Origin: Bacillota bacterium
GTDB lineage: Bacteria > Bacillota > Clostridia > Christensenellales > Aristaeellaceae
Direction: 5' to 3'
Assembly (NCBI GenBank): GCA_023436585.1
Contig: JAEZIN010000007.1
Coordinates: 1-64,000 of the forward strand
DNA length: 64,000 nucleotides
Part shown: positions 24,839 through 33,712 of the stretch, one piece after another
How positions within the stretch are numbered: the first letter of the stretch is position 1
Layout: each line of letters starts with the position of its first letter
Made by a program: the position numbers and the translations under genes
Notes under the pieces: generated by a model
What the model was told of the DNA's origin: nothing
Database searches by the model: none
The model's input: the letters and a program-made list of their open reading frames with translations, nothing else

Positions 24839-26044
24839 TTATACCAAACGGAGGCCAAATTGGGCCTGCTCATCGTTGTATTTGGAAAGCATGGTTTTGA
24901 TGCGGTTATAGGGGTTTAACAGCTTGCTGAGCGACCTGTCATGGTTCAGCGTGGCGATAATATAGGACAGGTACTTACTCATGTCTGCCTCTATGAACCA
25001 GGGCGCTGCCATCAGTTCCGGCGTGCGGTAGGTTAAGTTGGTGGCAATCACCCTGGTGATGACGCCTTCCTCGTACGCCGCGTTGAACTCCTTCAGGCCG
25101 TTGGTGAAGAATGCGAAGGTACCGGCGGCAAAAATTCTGTTTGCCTTGCGCTTTTTCAGCTCCCTGGCCAGATCCAGAATGGACTCGCCGGAGGAGATGA
25201 TGTCGTCGGCTACAAAAACATCTTTGCCTTCCACGGAATCACCCAGGTATTCGTGGGCAATAATGGGATTGCGGCCGTTCACGATGCTGGTGTAATCCCG
25301 GCGCTTGTAAAAAAGGCCCATGTCCACACCCAGAACGGAGGAATAAAAGATGTTGCGGTCGATGGCGCCTTCGTCAGGGCTGACGATCATCATGTGCCGC
25401 TTGTCGATGGTCAGGTCTTTTTCCTTGCGCAAAAGCGCCTTGAAAATCTGGTAGGATGGCATGACGCTTTCAAAGCCGATCAGGGGGATGGCGTTGACCA
25501 CGCGGTTGTCGTGGGCGTCGAAGGTGATGATGTTGGTAACGCCCATGTTCTGCAGTTCCTGCAGGGCAATGGCGCAGTCGAGGCTTTCCCGGGAGGTGCG
25601 GCGGTGCTGGCGGCCCTCGTAAAGCATGGGCATGATGACATTGATACGCTTGGCCTTGCCGCCGATGGCAGCAATGATGCGTTTCAGGTCCTGGAAGTGG
25701 TCGTCGGGGGACATGGGTACATCGTTGCCGTACATTTTGTAGGTGCAGTTATAGGCGCCCACATCGCAAAGGATGTAGATGTCATAACCACGGACGCTTT
25801 CCTTGAGCATGCCCTTGGCTTCGCCTGTGCCAAACCTGGGGCAGTAGGCCTTGATGAGGAAATCGCCCCGGTCATAACCCGGCGCGGTAACCAGCTCCTG
25901 CTCTTCCTGTACCTCCTGGTGATCCCGCCACTTCATCAGCCATGCATTCACCTTTTCCCCCAGGGCCTCGGTGCCCCGCATGGCGATCAAGCCCAGAGGC
26001 CCGGTGGGAACAGACAGAAAGGCATCCTTGTTCCAGTCACTCAT
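24839..26044 (-). CDS. Ribose-phosphate pyrophosphokinase-like protein
   Basis: The protein belongs to a divergent Firmicute branch of PRPP synthetases (about 400 residues versus 315 usual). It has INVIMPMLYEGRQHRRTSRE in place of the ATP loop, FDAHDNRVVNAIP, and the PRPP loop variant VFVADDIISSGES. It may make PRPP from ribose-5-phosphate and ATP, or act on a related substrate. The start is uncertain: MSDWNK is used because it fits family length, but in-frame ATG (26062) and GTG (26077) starts closer to the promoter are possible. Confidence 0.85.
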   Translation of the reverse strand: MSDWNKDAFLSVPTGPLGLIAMRGTEALGEKVNAWLMKWRDHQEVQEEQELVTAPGYDRGDFLIKAYCPRFGTGEAKGMLKESVRGYDIYILCDVGAYNCTYKMYGNDVPMSPDDHFQDLKRIIAAIGGKAKRINVIMPMLYEGRQHRRTSRESLDCAIALQELQNMGVTNIITFDAHDNRVVNAIPLIGFESVMPSYQIFKALLRKEKDLTIDKRHMMIVSPDEGAIDRNIFYSSVLGVDMGLFYKRRDYTSIVNGRNPIIAHEYLGDSVEGKDVFVADDIISSGESILDLARELKKRKANRIFAAGTFAFFTNGLKEFNAAYEEGVITRVIATNLTYRTPELMAAPWFIEADMSKYLSYIIATLNHDRSLSKLLNPYNRIKTMLSKYNDEQAQFGLRLV

Positions 26045-26094
26045 GAAATCCGTCAACAGCATCATCCTCTTCCGCACGCATTTCGGACGGTGAC

Positions 26095-26123
26095 ATTATA
26101 CCTTAAATTCCACACAGTGAGAA
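26095..26123 (-). promoter_or_regulatory. Promoter of the PRPP synthetase-GNAT pair
   Basis: TTCTCA (26118-26123) and TATAAT (26095-26100), 17 bases apart on the minus strand. A transcript starting just downstream would leave only about ten bases before the GTG at 26077, which favours an internal start. Confidence 0.55.
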
Positions 26124-26270
26124 GGGCTTCCCGATAAAGAACGGATAAATAAGCTTCCTGACGAAAAATGCCGGTTAGTTTTATGTAAAATCACCGAAAG
26201 GTATTAGATGGTTCCATATCATTGTATGTGTACTTTTCAATATATTTATGCCCGGTCTGCCACAATTTTA

Positions 26271-26299
26271 TTTACTTCCCATATCATGTATGGTACAAT
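26271..26299 (+). promoter_or_regulatory. SigA promoter of trpS
   Basis: TTTACT (26271-26276) and TACAAT (26294-26299) with 17-base spacing, directly before the T-box leader. Confidence 0.65.
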
Positions 26300-26305
26300 G
26301 GCTCC

Positions 26306-26560
26306 ACACCTGTGATGGGGATTAGTAGCCGCACACGATGGGTCAAGCGAGCCGGGGGCGGTGGGAGCCCGGTACTGCATCAGGCGGGGAATGGACCCCG
26401 GAGGGCGCACCGAAAGGCAACTGCCTTAAGGCTGCGACGGAAGCCCGCCGTTATCGGGCGGAAGGCAATTTGTGCTTTCCATGAGCGGGCGCGAAAGCGC
26501 CAATAGGGGTGGCACCGCAGGCAACTGTCCCCAATACCGGGGGAACGGCTGCTTTTTTTG
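26306..26560 (+). promoter_or_regulatory. T-box riboswitch upstream of trpS, specifier UGG (Trp)
   Basis: The leader has the stem I features AGTAG, CGAGCCGGGG and GGTGGGAGCCC, a specifier TGG at 26392-26394 within GGGGAATGGACC, the T-box bulge TGGCACCGCAG (26510-26520) and a terminator stem ending in seven Ts. Binding of uncharged tRNA(Trp) should favour the antiterminator and raise trpS expression. It also served as the internal ruler for reading the aspS T-box specifier. Confidence 0.95.
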
Positions 26561-26593
26561 TATCCGCATCCCCACATCAAGGAGGTTAATTTC

Positions 26594-27610
26594 ATGGAAC
26601 ATCCCCTTCCCAAGCAAGAAAAAAAGCCGGTCATCTTTTCCGGTATCCAGCCCTCGGGCACGCTGACCCTCGGCAACTATATCGGCGCGCTGCGAAATTT
26701 CCGCGTTTTGCAGGATGATTATGACTGCCTGTATTGCGTGGTGGACATGCATGCCATCACCCTTCGGCAGGATCCGGCCGCGCTGCGCCGCCGCTGCAAT
26801 GAGCTGATTGCCACCTATATCGCCTGCGGCCTTGACCCTGACAAGAACCTGATCTATTGCCAGAGCCATGTCAGCGCCCACGCGGAGCTTGGCTGGGTAT
26901 TGAACTGCTTCACGTATATGGGCGAACTGAACCGTATGACCCAGTTCAAGGATAAATCGGCCAAGCATGAGGAGAACATCAACGCGGGGCTTTATACCTA
27001 TCCCGTGCTGATGGCGGCGGATATCCTGCTGTACCAGACGAACCTTGTGCCCGTGGGCGTGGATCAGAAGCAGCACCTGGAGCTGTGCCGGGATATCGCC
27101 ATCCGCTTCAACAGTGTGTATGGGGATGTGTTCACTATACCGGAACCTTCCATCCCGAAGCTCGGAGGCAAGGTCATGAGCCTGCAGGAGCCCACAAGGA
27201 AGATGTCCAAATCCGACCCGGAGGACACGTATATCGCCATCCTTGACAAGCCTGATGTGATCCGCAAAAAGATCCGCCGGGCTGTAACGGACAGCGAGGG
27301 GAGCATCCGCTACGACCTGGAGGAAAAGCCGGGCGTATCAAACCTTTTAAGCATACTGAGCGTGCTTGGCGGCGGAGAGATTCCCGCCCTGGAAGCGGAG
27401 CTTGCCGGCCAGGGCTACGGCGTTTTGAAGGAGCGCACCGCGGAGGCCGTGATCGATACGCTTTCGCCCATTCAACGCGAGTTTGAAAAGCTGATTGCCG
27501 ACAAGGAGTATATACAGCAGGTAATGAACCGCAACGCGGAACGTGCCCAGGCCCTGGCTCAAAGAACGCTGCGCAAGGTGTACAAAAAAATTGGCTTCGC
27601 TTCCCGGTAG
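26594..27610 (+). CDS. trpS: Tryptophanyl-tRNA synthetase
   Basis: This class Ic synthetase of 338 residues has the HIGH-equivalent TLTLGNYIGAL after SGIQPSG, the active-site segment YPVLMAADILLYQ, and KMSKSDPEDTYI. The ATG follows AAGGAGG at ideal spacing; the reading frame is open a few codons upstream through the T-box terminator, but that part is untranslated leader. It stands alone, controlled by the T-box. Confidence 0.97.
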   Translation: MEHPLPKQEKKPVIFSGIQPSGTLTLGNYIGALRNFRVLQDDYDCLYCVVDMHAITLRQDPAALRRRCNELIATYIACGLDPDKNLIYCQSHVSAHAELGWVLNCFTYMGELNRMTQFKDKSAKHEENINAGLYTYPVLMAADILLYQTNLVPVGVDQKQHLELCRDIAIRFNSVYGDVFTIPEPSIPKLGGKVMSLQEPTRKMSKSDPEDTYIAILDKPDVIRKKIRRAVTDSEGSIRYDLEEKPGVSNLLSILSVLGGGEIPALEAELAGQGYGVLKERTAEAVIDTLSPIQREFEKLIADKEYIQQVMNRNAERAQALAQRTLRKVYKKIGFASR

Positions 27611-27720
27611 GGGAGGAATGGATTCGCCCATCCAATATAGAGAATCTTACAAAAAACCGAATAGGCCGGCGCAGGGGGGTGCATACTGTAAACAAAACAA
27701 GGAAAGGTGTGTGAAAACAC

Positions 27721-27936
27721 ATGGTGGATCGCATTTCCCTGCTGCTGGTGATCATTGGCGCCATCAACTGGGCGCTGGTAGGTATTTTTCAGTTCGACCT
27801 GGTGGCATACCTGTTTGGCGGCTCAGGGGCTACGGTCAGCCGTATCATTTACACGGTGATCGGCGCGGCGGGTCTGTGGTGCATTTCCCTTTTGTTCAAG
27901 GACAGGGATCGGGATCACGTGGAGAGGCACGAATAA
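27721..27936 (+). CDS. DUF378 family small membrane protein
   Basis: The 71-residue protein has two hydrophobic helices (about residues 5-30 and 40-60) and the DUF378 signature INWALVGIFQFDLVAYLFGG. It ends in a charged cytoplasmic tail (KDRDRDHVERHE). Function unknown. Its stop is followed within a few bases by the hairpin end of a family A repeat. Confidence 0.9.
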   Translation: MVDRISLLLVIIGAINWALVGIFQFDLVAYLFGGSGATVSRIIYTVIGAAGLWCISLLFKDRDRDHVERHE

Positions 27937-27938
27937 CC

Positions 27939-28205
27939 AGGGACGCTTTCCCTGGACCCTGCCCAAGGCTCCGTAGCCGAAGCGCCGCCTGTGGCTCCGG
28001 AATGCCGCCCCTGCCAGTGGCAGAAAAAGGCGGTGTGGAGGAGGCTGGCGAAAAGGAGCAATGCGAGCGGAAGCGAAGCAGAGCGACTATTGAGCCAGAT
28101 GGAGGGATTCAGCGAGGCGGAGGAGGCTGGCGAAACAAGCAATGCGAACGAAAGAGAGCAATGCGCCGATTGAGCCAGATGGAAACAAAGCCCCTTTGGG
28201 AACCC
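27939..28205 (-). repeat. Dispersed repeat family A, inverted copy with partial duplication
   Basis: Beginning right after the DUF378 stop: CCAGGGACGC hairpin, CCTGCCCAAGGCTCCGTAGC, GCGCCGCCTGTGGC, then two runs of GAGGAGGCTGGCGAAA ending in GAGCCAGATGG. It is the reverse orientation of the copy at 17971-18200. The gene-proximal end relative to the preceding gene is the same as at spo0A and the LD-carboxypeptidase. Confidence 0.8.
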
Positions 28206-28218
28206 TATATTTGGATAG

Positions 28219-28261
28219 AGCCTGCTCATTCTTAACGCATTGCGCGATGAGAATAGCAGGC
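28219..28261. repeat. Stem-loop in the gap after family A
   Basis: AGCCTGCT and ATTCT pair with AGAAT and AGCAGGCT across a 17-base loop. It may be a terminator for DUF378 read-through, but T-runs are weak. Confidence 0.4.
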
Positions 28262-28295
28262 TTTCATCATAATGCGCATGGGAGCAAGTGCAAAA

Positions 28296-28470
28296 ATTTC
28301 GCGCCTGCTGGCGCGGCCAAAGGGCTTTCCGATCGGTCCAGCTTGATCAATAGTCGCATTGCTGCGCTGCCGCTTGCATTGCTCCTTTTCGCAAGCCTCA
28401 TCCGCCTAGCCTGATGCCGCCACAGACGGCGGCTAGGCTACGGAGCCTTTGGAAACCTTCGGATGCCATA
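28296..28470. repeat. Family B element interrupted by a family A fragment
   Basis: The left part (TTTCGCGCC, GGCGCGGCCAAAGGGCTTT, CCGATCG) and the right part (CCTTTGGAAACCTTCGG) together make a family B element like the one at 57794-57856. Between them lie about 108 bases of family A sequence (TCAATAGTCGC to CTACGGAG). This is a nested or recombined hybrid. Confidence 0.65.
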
Positions 28471-28508
28471 TTTCTGTATATGCTAAATTGGCGCTCTAAA
28501 AGAAAAGC

Positions 28509-28576
28509 AACGAGGGGGAACCGCAGTTCCCCCTCGTTTGTCAATCCGAAACCAGCGACATGCGCGGTGGTTTCGG
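28509..28576. repeat. Two adjacent hairpins, one shared with 17777-17805
   Basis: AACGAGGGGGAAC pairs with GTTCCCCCTCGTT (28509-28538). The second hairpin (28546-28576) is CCGAAACCA with TGGTTTCGG around a GCGACATGCGCGG core, the inverse of the ACCGCACATGTCGCT palindrome at 17777-17805. I see no gene between 28206 and 28687. Confidence 0.6.
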
Positions 28577-28655
28577 AAGGATGTTTCAGAAATCCTTTCC
28601 TTACACTTTTCGCTGGCCGTGGACCCGTAGGGCACACAAGCGAAAAGGGCAGCCT

Positions 28656-28685
28656 CGATCAAAGATGGTTCACCGTCTTTGATCG
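28656..28685 (-). terminator. Hairpin at the end of the Na/Pi cotransporter gene
   Basis: TCGATCAAAGA pairs with TCTTTGATCGA, immediately after the stop codon of the transporter gene. No T-tract follows. Confidence 0.55.
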
Positions 28686-28687
28686 AC

Positions 28688-30325
28688 TCACTGGATCCAT
28701 ACGCTTGCTCCGTGGGGCTTGTCCACAGAACCTGCGATGTTGTTGGCATGATCGGCGATGCGCTCCAGGTTGGTAAGCATGTCCAGGTACAGCATGCCGT
28801 TGCGGGCGGAGCATTTGCGGTTTTTCAGCCGTTCCACATGGTGGTCCCGCAGCGCGGCGGTCAGATCATCCACAGCCTGCTCCTCGTTTTCAATGCCGGC
28901 CAGTATGTCCGGATCGGTCAACTGGTGATTGAAGATGTGCAGCGACTGGTCTACCATATGGGCGACCCGCAAATACAGGTCGGCAAGCTCCTGCTCGGCC
29001 TTGGCCGAAAACTTCACCTTTTCCTCCGCCCGTTTTTGAGCAATCTCCAGTATGTTCACGCTGTGATCGCCTATACGCTCCAGGTCGTTGATGACGTGGA
29101 ACAGGGAGCCGGTCAGATGCAGATCCCTGTCATCCAGGTCCAAAGCTTTTACATCTACCAGGTATGTCGTAATATCCTGGTTCAGGTAATCCAGCACATC
29201 CTCTGTGTCGTTCATCTGGCGGGCGGCGGTCACATCCACATCCAGGAAACTTCGCATGGCGGCCTTGAAGTTGCGGTTGGCCAGTTCGCCCATTCGGCCG
29301 ACCTCTTTGAAGAGCTGGCTGACCGCGATGGGGGGCGTGGCCAATAGCCGGCTGTCAAAATGGAGCATGCGCATGGCTTCCCGCGGCTCGTCCACACCCC
29401 GGACAAAGACCCAGGACAGCTTTTCCAGAACACGGGCCAGCGGCAAAAGGACGATGGTGGTGCCAATATTGAAAAACAGGTGTGTAAAAGCGATTTGAAG
29501 CTTGATGTTGTTGGGGGCCAGCGCCTCCATCCAGTTGACCAGCGGAAGCGTCAAGGCCAATGTGATAAATATTGCAGTTCCGATAATATTGAACAATAGA
29601 TGGACTACCGCGGCCCGTTTGGCGGTATGATTCGTGCCGGCGGACGCGATGAGCGCCGTGACGCATGTACCTATGTTCTGGCCAAACAGAATGAATATGG
29701 CTCCGTTCATGCCGATAAGCCCTTGGTCGGCCAATACCTGCAATATACCCACCGAAGCGGAGCTGGACTGTACGATGGCTGTGATACCGGCACCTACCAG
29801 CACGCCAACAATTGGGTTGGAAAAGCCGGTCATCAGGACCTTAAAGGCGTCCCACTCCCGAAGGGGAACCATGGCCGCCGACATGGTATTCATGCCGATG
29901 AACAGTATACCAAGGCCCATCAGTACATTTCCCGATTGCCTGATCTTATCCTTGCGGCCCAAAAAAATCAGGATCATACCTATACTTGCAAAAATGACGC
30001 CAAAATCGAGCCTTACGGACAGCAGCAATGCTGTGACCGTCGTGCCGATGTTGGCGCCCATGATGACCCCGATAGCCTGTGCCAGGGACAGCAGTCCTGC
30101 GTTTACAAACCCTACCACCATGACGGTGGTCGCGCTGGAGCTTTGGATAATAGCCGTTGCAACAAGGCCTACCAGCATGGCCAGGAAACGGTTGCTGGTC
30201 AATGTGTTCAGCAGGCGCTGAAGCCCTTTGCCGGCGGCTCTTTCAAGCCCCTCACCCATCATTTTCATGCCGAAAAGGAACATTCCAAGCCCACCAAAAA
30301 GCGTAAAGACGTCCATCCAACCCAT
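28688..30325 (-). CDS. Na/Pi cotransporter family protein with PhoU-like tail
   Basis: The first 310 residues contain paired repeats of the NptA/Na-Pi II family with the QSSSATT motif (IIQSSSATTVMVVGFVNAG) and its second copy IVQSSSASVGILQVLADQG, plus several membrane helices. The last 200 residues are a helical PhoU-like domain (INDLERIGDHSVNILEIAQK, MLTNLERIADHANNIAG). It should import phosphate with sodium. The ATG used has AGGAGG seven bases upstream; another ATG six bases earlier sits too close to that site. It is monocistronic. Confidence 0.94.
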   Translation of the reverse strand: MGWMDVFTLFGGLGMFLFGMKMMGEGLERAAGKGLQRLLNTLTSNRFLAMLVGLVATAIIQSSSATTVMVVGFVNAGLLSLAQAIGVIMGANIGTTVTALLLSVRLDFGVIFASIGMILIFLGRKDKIRQSGNVLMGLGILFIGMNTMSAAMVPLREWDAFKVLMTGFSNPIVGVLVGAGITAIVQSSSASVGILQVLADQGLIGMNGAIFILFGQNIGTCVTALIASAGTNHTAKRAAVVHLLFNIIGTAIFITLALTLPLVNWMEALAPNNIKLQIAFTHLFFNIGTTIVLLPLARVLEKLSWVFVRGVDEPREAMRMLHFDSRLLATPPIAVSQLFKEVGRMGELANRNFKAAMRSFLDVDVTAARQMNDTEDVLDYLNQDITTYLVDVKALDLDDRDLHLTGSLFHVINDLERIGDHSVNILEIAQKRAEEKVKFSAKAEQELADLYLRVAHMVDQSLHIFNHQLTDPDILAGIENEEQAVDDLTAALRDHHVERLKNRKCSARNGMLYLDMLTNLERIADHANNIAGSVDKPHGASVWIQ

Positions 30326-30463
30326 GCGCATTCCTCCTGTGCATGCCGGGCGCGTTCACTCTTTTACGCGCCTCTTCTACTTTTTTCTACAGACGTCTAT
30401 AGCGTAACATGAAGGGAGAGGCTTGTAAAGTTTTTTCACACATCCTTCTTTCCCGCTGCTTGC

Positions 30464-31003
30464 TTATTCATACACCGCCCTGGGGCCGCCCGTATAGGGC
30501 AGCCTGGAGTAAGCCAATACAAGATTGGCTTGGCCGATGCTTTTTATTTCCATGCGCAGCGGAACCGCCACGGGCCTTATATGCATGCCCACCAGCGTGT
30601 CGCCTATATCGATAGCCGCGTCCGCCTGGACGCTTTGGGCAAGACCCGGATGGGTGAGCAGCTTCCAGGCCGCCGCCGGCACGCTGCCCCCCGCCTTGGG
30701 CTGGGGAATGGCATGCACCTGGAGCAGGTTCCGCTTGTAGATTTCTTCCCGCTCCATGACCAGCGCGCGGTTTAGGTGCTCGCAGCACTGGAAGGCGGGG
30801 ACGAGCAGGTTTTCCCGGCAAGCTTCCCACATAGCCCTGGCGATATGCTCGCCCAGCTCCGGCACGCTTCCCTTGCCGATGCGCTCGCCCATCACCTCAC
30901 TGGTGGAACAGCCCAGAACCACCATGGCACCGTCCTGCAAGCGGCCCTGCTGTTTCAGGCAGGATACGGCATCCTTGATGCCTTGCGTGATTTCTTCGTA
31001 CAT
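30464..31003 (-). CDS. TIGR01440 (YwlG) family protein
   Basis: The 179-residue protein shows the YwlG/DUF436 pattern: MVVLGCSTSEVMGERIGKGS, AFQCCEHLNRALVME, and DAAIDIGDTLVGMHIRPVAV. Paired cysteines and histidines could bind a metal; the function is unknown. It begins two bases after the RNA methyltransferase stop and is the last gene of a four-gene minus-strand operon. Confidence 0.92.
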   Translation of the reverse strand: MYEEITQGIKDAVSCLKQQGRLQDGAMVVLGCSTSEVMGERIGKGSVPELGEHIARAMWEACRENLLVPAFQCCEHLNRALVMEREEIYKRNLLQVHAIPQPKAGGSVPAAAWKLLTHPGLAQSVQADAAIDIGDTLVGMHIRPVAVPLRMEIKSIGQANLVLAYSRLPYTGGPRAVYE

Positions 31004-31005
31004 GG

Positions 31006-31734
31006 TTATGCCTCCTGACTGGAAAACGCATACATGCCGATGGCGGCCGCCACCGACAGGTTCAGAGAATCGATCTTGCCGCTGTGGGGAATACGCACCG
31101 CCTGGCCCATCTTGGCAAAGGAGGGATCAAGGCCGCTGCCCTCATTGCCGAACACCAGGGCAAAGGGCTTTTTCGAGTCTTGCGCCGCATTGGAAAGCGG
31201 GCAGGAGCCATCCAGCATAAAGGGATACAGCGCGTGATGGGGATAGGCTTCCCGGTACTGTTCAAACGTATCGAACTGGGCCGCCTGCAGAGAAAACAAA
31301 GCGCCCATGCTGGCCCTTATGACCTTGGGATCAAATATGTCGGCCGCGGGCCGGATGATGGCGATGCTGGTCATTTGAAAGCCCAGCGCCGTACGCAATA
31401 TGGTACCCAGATTGCCCGCGTCGGAGGGGTGATGGAGCACCACATGGGGTCCATTCATGGATAGCTTGCCCTGGAATTTCTCAAAGACTACGGCTGCATA
31501 GCAGTTTTCTTTGCCGGAGATGCGGCCAAGTGCCCGGTCCGCTTCCTCCACCCGGATGTGGAGGCTTTCGCAAAGGTCCATAAGTGTGCGAACGCCCTCA
31601 TTCTTTCCTCCCTGGCTGTGCACCAGCAGCCTTTTGGCCGCGCCGGGCTTGTTTTTCAAGCACTCCAGGGAGGGGAAGACCCCCGGCGCGTAGGAATAGG
31701 GAAGACTGCTGTCGTATGCTTCCAGGCTAGGCAT
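31006..31734 (-). CDS. TrmH/SpoU-family RNA methyltransferase
   Basis: The C-terminal half has the three SPOUT motifs: DAGNLGTILRTALGF (motif 1), ALVFGNEGSGL (motif 2) and IPHSGKIDSLNLSVAAAIG (motif 3). The N-terminal half is a shortened substrate-binding domain. It likely 2'-O-methylates a tRNA or rRNA nucleotide, but the target is not readable. The ATG follows AAAGGAG. Confidence 0.93.
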   Translation of the reverse strand: MPSLEAYDSSLPYSYAPGVFPSLECLKNKPGAAKRLLVHSQGGKNEGVRTLMDLCESLHIRVEEADRALGRISGKENCYAAVVFEKFQGKLSMNGPHVVLHHPSDAGNLGTILRTALGFQMTSIAIIRPAADIFDPKVIRASMGALFSLQAAQFDTFEQYREAYPHHALYPFMLDGSCPLSNAAQDSKKPFALVFGNEGSGLDPSFAKMGQAVRIPHSGKIDSLNLSVAAAIGMYAFSSQEA

Positions 31735-31757
31735 GCCGTTTCTCCTTTCAGGGTCTG

Positions 31758-32939
31758 CTACTGCTTTTGTGCCGCTTCCGGTTCAGTTGGCCCGGCTTCC
31801 TTCACCCTTCGCTTGAAGGTAAGCTTGGGCCTGGGCGCGGCGGGGGGAACCTCCGTACCGCTGTCAGCCCGGAGGACCACCTTTAGCAGGTTCAAAAGGA
31901 TGGGGCCAAGCAAAAGACCCAGCACATTGCCGGTGATCTGCAATCCGGCGAACATGACCATCATGGTGGCCAAGGGATACAGCCCCAGGTTTTTGCCTAC
32001 GATGCGCGGCTCGGCGATTTGGCGCACCACCACCACGGCCAGGTACAAAAGCGCCATGCCGATGCCGGTGGCAGTATCACCGGTAACAAAGCCGATTACA
32101 GACCAGGGGATCAAGAACAGACCGGCGCCCAGCACGGGCAGCGCGTCCGCCAGGCCTATTAAAAAGCCCAGCAGCAGCCAGTAGGGCTTTTGCTGTATCA
32201 TCAGCCCCAGCAGAACGACGATGGTAATCAAAAGGGAAACCAGAAGCTGCGCACGGATCTGCCCGAAAAGTGCCTTGAATATGTCGCGTTTTAAAAGTAT
32301 GCTTTTGCGGACCATTTCCGCCGGAAAGGTCCTGTGGAAGAAGGCGAAGATGCGCTCCCGGTCGCTGCTCAAATAATACGTGCCCATGATGGTGAGCACC
32401 ACCGACAGGATCATTACCGGCACAGAGGTGACCGTGGTCCACGCGCCGCCGGCAACGGTCCTGGCTACCGGGATCAGGGCGCTTTCCGCTTCCTTTAGCA
32501 GCTTGCCCACCGTTTCGCCCAGGTCCATGGGAAGCACCTCGGCATACTGCTGACTGATCCCGCTCACCCAGCCGGTGACCTGGCCGCTGAACCACCGCCA
32601 CATGTTCGGTATGGCGTTGGCCAGGCCGATGGCCTCCTGAATAAGACGGCCGACGATCAGCCGAAGGGCCAGGCCCAGCAAGCCGAATACGATGACCATG
32701 GCCAGTATGGTGGCAAGGTTATTTCCAATAGGCGCTTTGGAAAACGCCCGGCGGAAAAGCCTGACCAGCGGCTCCATGGACATGGCGAAAATGAGCGCCA
32801 GCACAAAGGGCCAGCAAAGGGGCAGCAGCTTCAGTGTCACAAAGCAAATGCCCAGTACCAGCGCGATCAGGACCAGACGCCGGGGAATGTCGTTCAGCTT
32901 TGCATTCCAGTTACGGACCCTTGTAAAAAAATCCTCCAT
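31758..32939 (-). CDS. ytvI: AI-2E/PerM-type membrane protein, YtvI-like
   Basis: The 393-residue protein has about eight hydrophobic segments in the PerM/AI-2E transporter arrangement, with GTYYLSSDRERIFAFF and the paired GLADALPVLGAGLFLIPW that marks this superfamily. Sequence style resembles sporulation protein YtvI more than the AI-2 exporter TqsA, and other sporulation genes are close by; the assignment within the superfamily is inference. It ends with a Lys/Glu-rich cytoplasmic tail. The ATG follows GGAGGGAT. Confidence 0.8.
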   Translation of the reverse strand: MEDFFTRVRNWNAKLNDIPRRLVLIALVLGICFVTLKLLPLCWPFVLALIFAMSMEPLVRLFRRAFSKAPIGNNLATILAMVIVFGLLGLALRLIVGRLIQEAIGLANAIPNMWRWFSGQVTGWVSGISQQYAEVLPMDLGETVGKLLKEAESALIPVARTVAGGAWTTVTSVPVMILSVVLTIMGTYYLSSDRERIFAFFHRTFPAEMVRKSILLKRDIFKALFGQIRAQLLVSLLITIVVLLGLMIQQKPYWLLLGFLIGLADALPVLGAGLFLIPWSVIGFVTGDTATGIGMALLYLAVVVVRQIAEPRIVGKNLGLYPLATMMVMFAGLQITGNVLGLLLGPILLNLLKVVLRADSGTEVPPAAPRPKLTFKRRVKEAGPTEPEAAQKQ

Positions 32940-32974
32940 CTTATCCCTCCACTGGCATTTTCCATCCAAGTATA

Positions 32975-33601
32975 TCATGGCCTGCCTGATTTGTCATGAA
33001 AAAGCCGCGCCGCAGCACGCACGGGGCTTGCCTCTGCCCGGATGTTCAATGGGAAGACCGCCGCCTCAAAGGGTCCGGTCAATTGAGGAAGGCCCCGCAT
33101 GTTCTCCACGATGGGGATTCCTGCGGACAGAAGCAGCTTGTGCACCGGGAAGGGCGGATGATCCGGGGAGGGCATATCCATGCCCAGAAAGGCGATTTTT
33201 TCTTTTACAAGCAGCTCCGCCAGTTCCATGGATACGACGGGGTGGCTGCTGTAATAGCCTTCCGTTCCGTAAGCCGTTTCCATGCCGGTTAAGAGCAGCA
33301 CAGCTTTTCCCTGCAGTGCACCGGAGGGCAGATCGGGCTTTTGTATGACCGTCTGCCCGCGCACGTCCAGCAGGATTCCTTCCGCGAAGCAGCGGGAAAG
33401 GGATATGCTCTCCATGCCGGGCGCGTTTGACAGCAGGTGCATGGGCGCGTCCATATGGGTGCCCGCGTGCAGCCCCGTATCCAGGGCGAATGCTGTATAA
33501 TGATCCTTTTCGAGCCATTTTTCCTGCACAAGCAGCGTTTGCCTGTCACCGGGGTACACGGGCATTTGGTCTGTAATAGGCCAGCTCAAGTCCACCCACA
33601 T
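32975..33601 (-). CDS. Cyclase/kynurenine-formamidase-like metal hydrolase
   Basis: The 208-residue protein has the family metal motif HAGTHMDAP (HxGTHxDxP), the leading segment LSWPITDQMPVYPGD, and MDMPSPDHPPFPVHKLLL near the C-terminus. Members hydrolyse aryl formamides or similar amides; the true substrate here is unknown. AAGGGAGGG precedes the ATG. It is the first gene of the operon leading into ytvI, trmH-like and ywlG-like genes. Confidence 0.9.
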   Translation of the reverse strand: MWVDLSWPITDQMPVYPGDRQTLLVQEKWLEKDHYTAFALDTGLHAGTHMDAPMHLLSNAPGMESISLSRCFAEGILLDVRGQTVIQKPDLPSGALQGKAVLLLTGMETAYGTEGYYSSHPVVSMELAELLVKEKIAFLGMDMPSPDHPPFPVHKLLLSAGIPIVENMRGLPQLTGPFEAAVFPLNIRAEASPVRAAARLFHDKSGRP

Positions 33602-33658
33602 GGTTTTCCCTCCCTTGGAAACAGTATACCTGCTTTGAATCGTCAAATCCACGGTTAT

Positions 33659-33687
33659 TTGTAACTTCACAGGGAATATGGTATGAT
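33659..33687 (+). promoter_or_regulatory. SigA promoter of the coiled-coil membrane protein gene
   Basis: TTGTAA (33659-33664) and TATGAT (33682-33687) with 17-base spacing, 25 bases before the start. Confidence 0.65.
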
Positions 33688-33712
33688 GCACTAAACGGAA
33701 AGGAGCGTTACT

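Noticed and set aside
25253..26137. 294-codon plus-strand frame over the PRPP synthetase gene
   Set aside because: It has no recognisable domain and lies antisense to a conserved enzyme.
27991..28173. Short frames within the family A repeats
   Set aside because: The same low-complexity Arg/Ser/Glu-type translation appears in every repeat copy; it reflects repeat sequence, not proteins.
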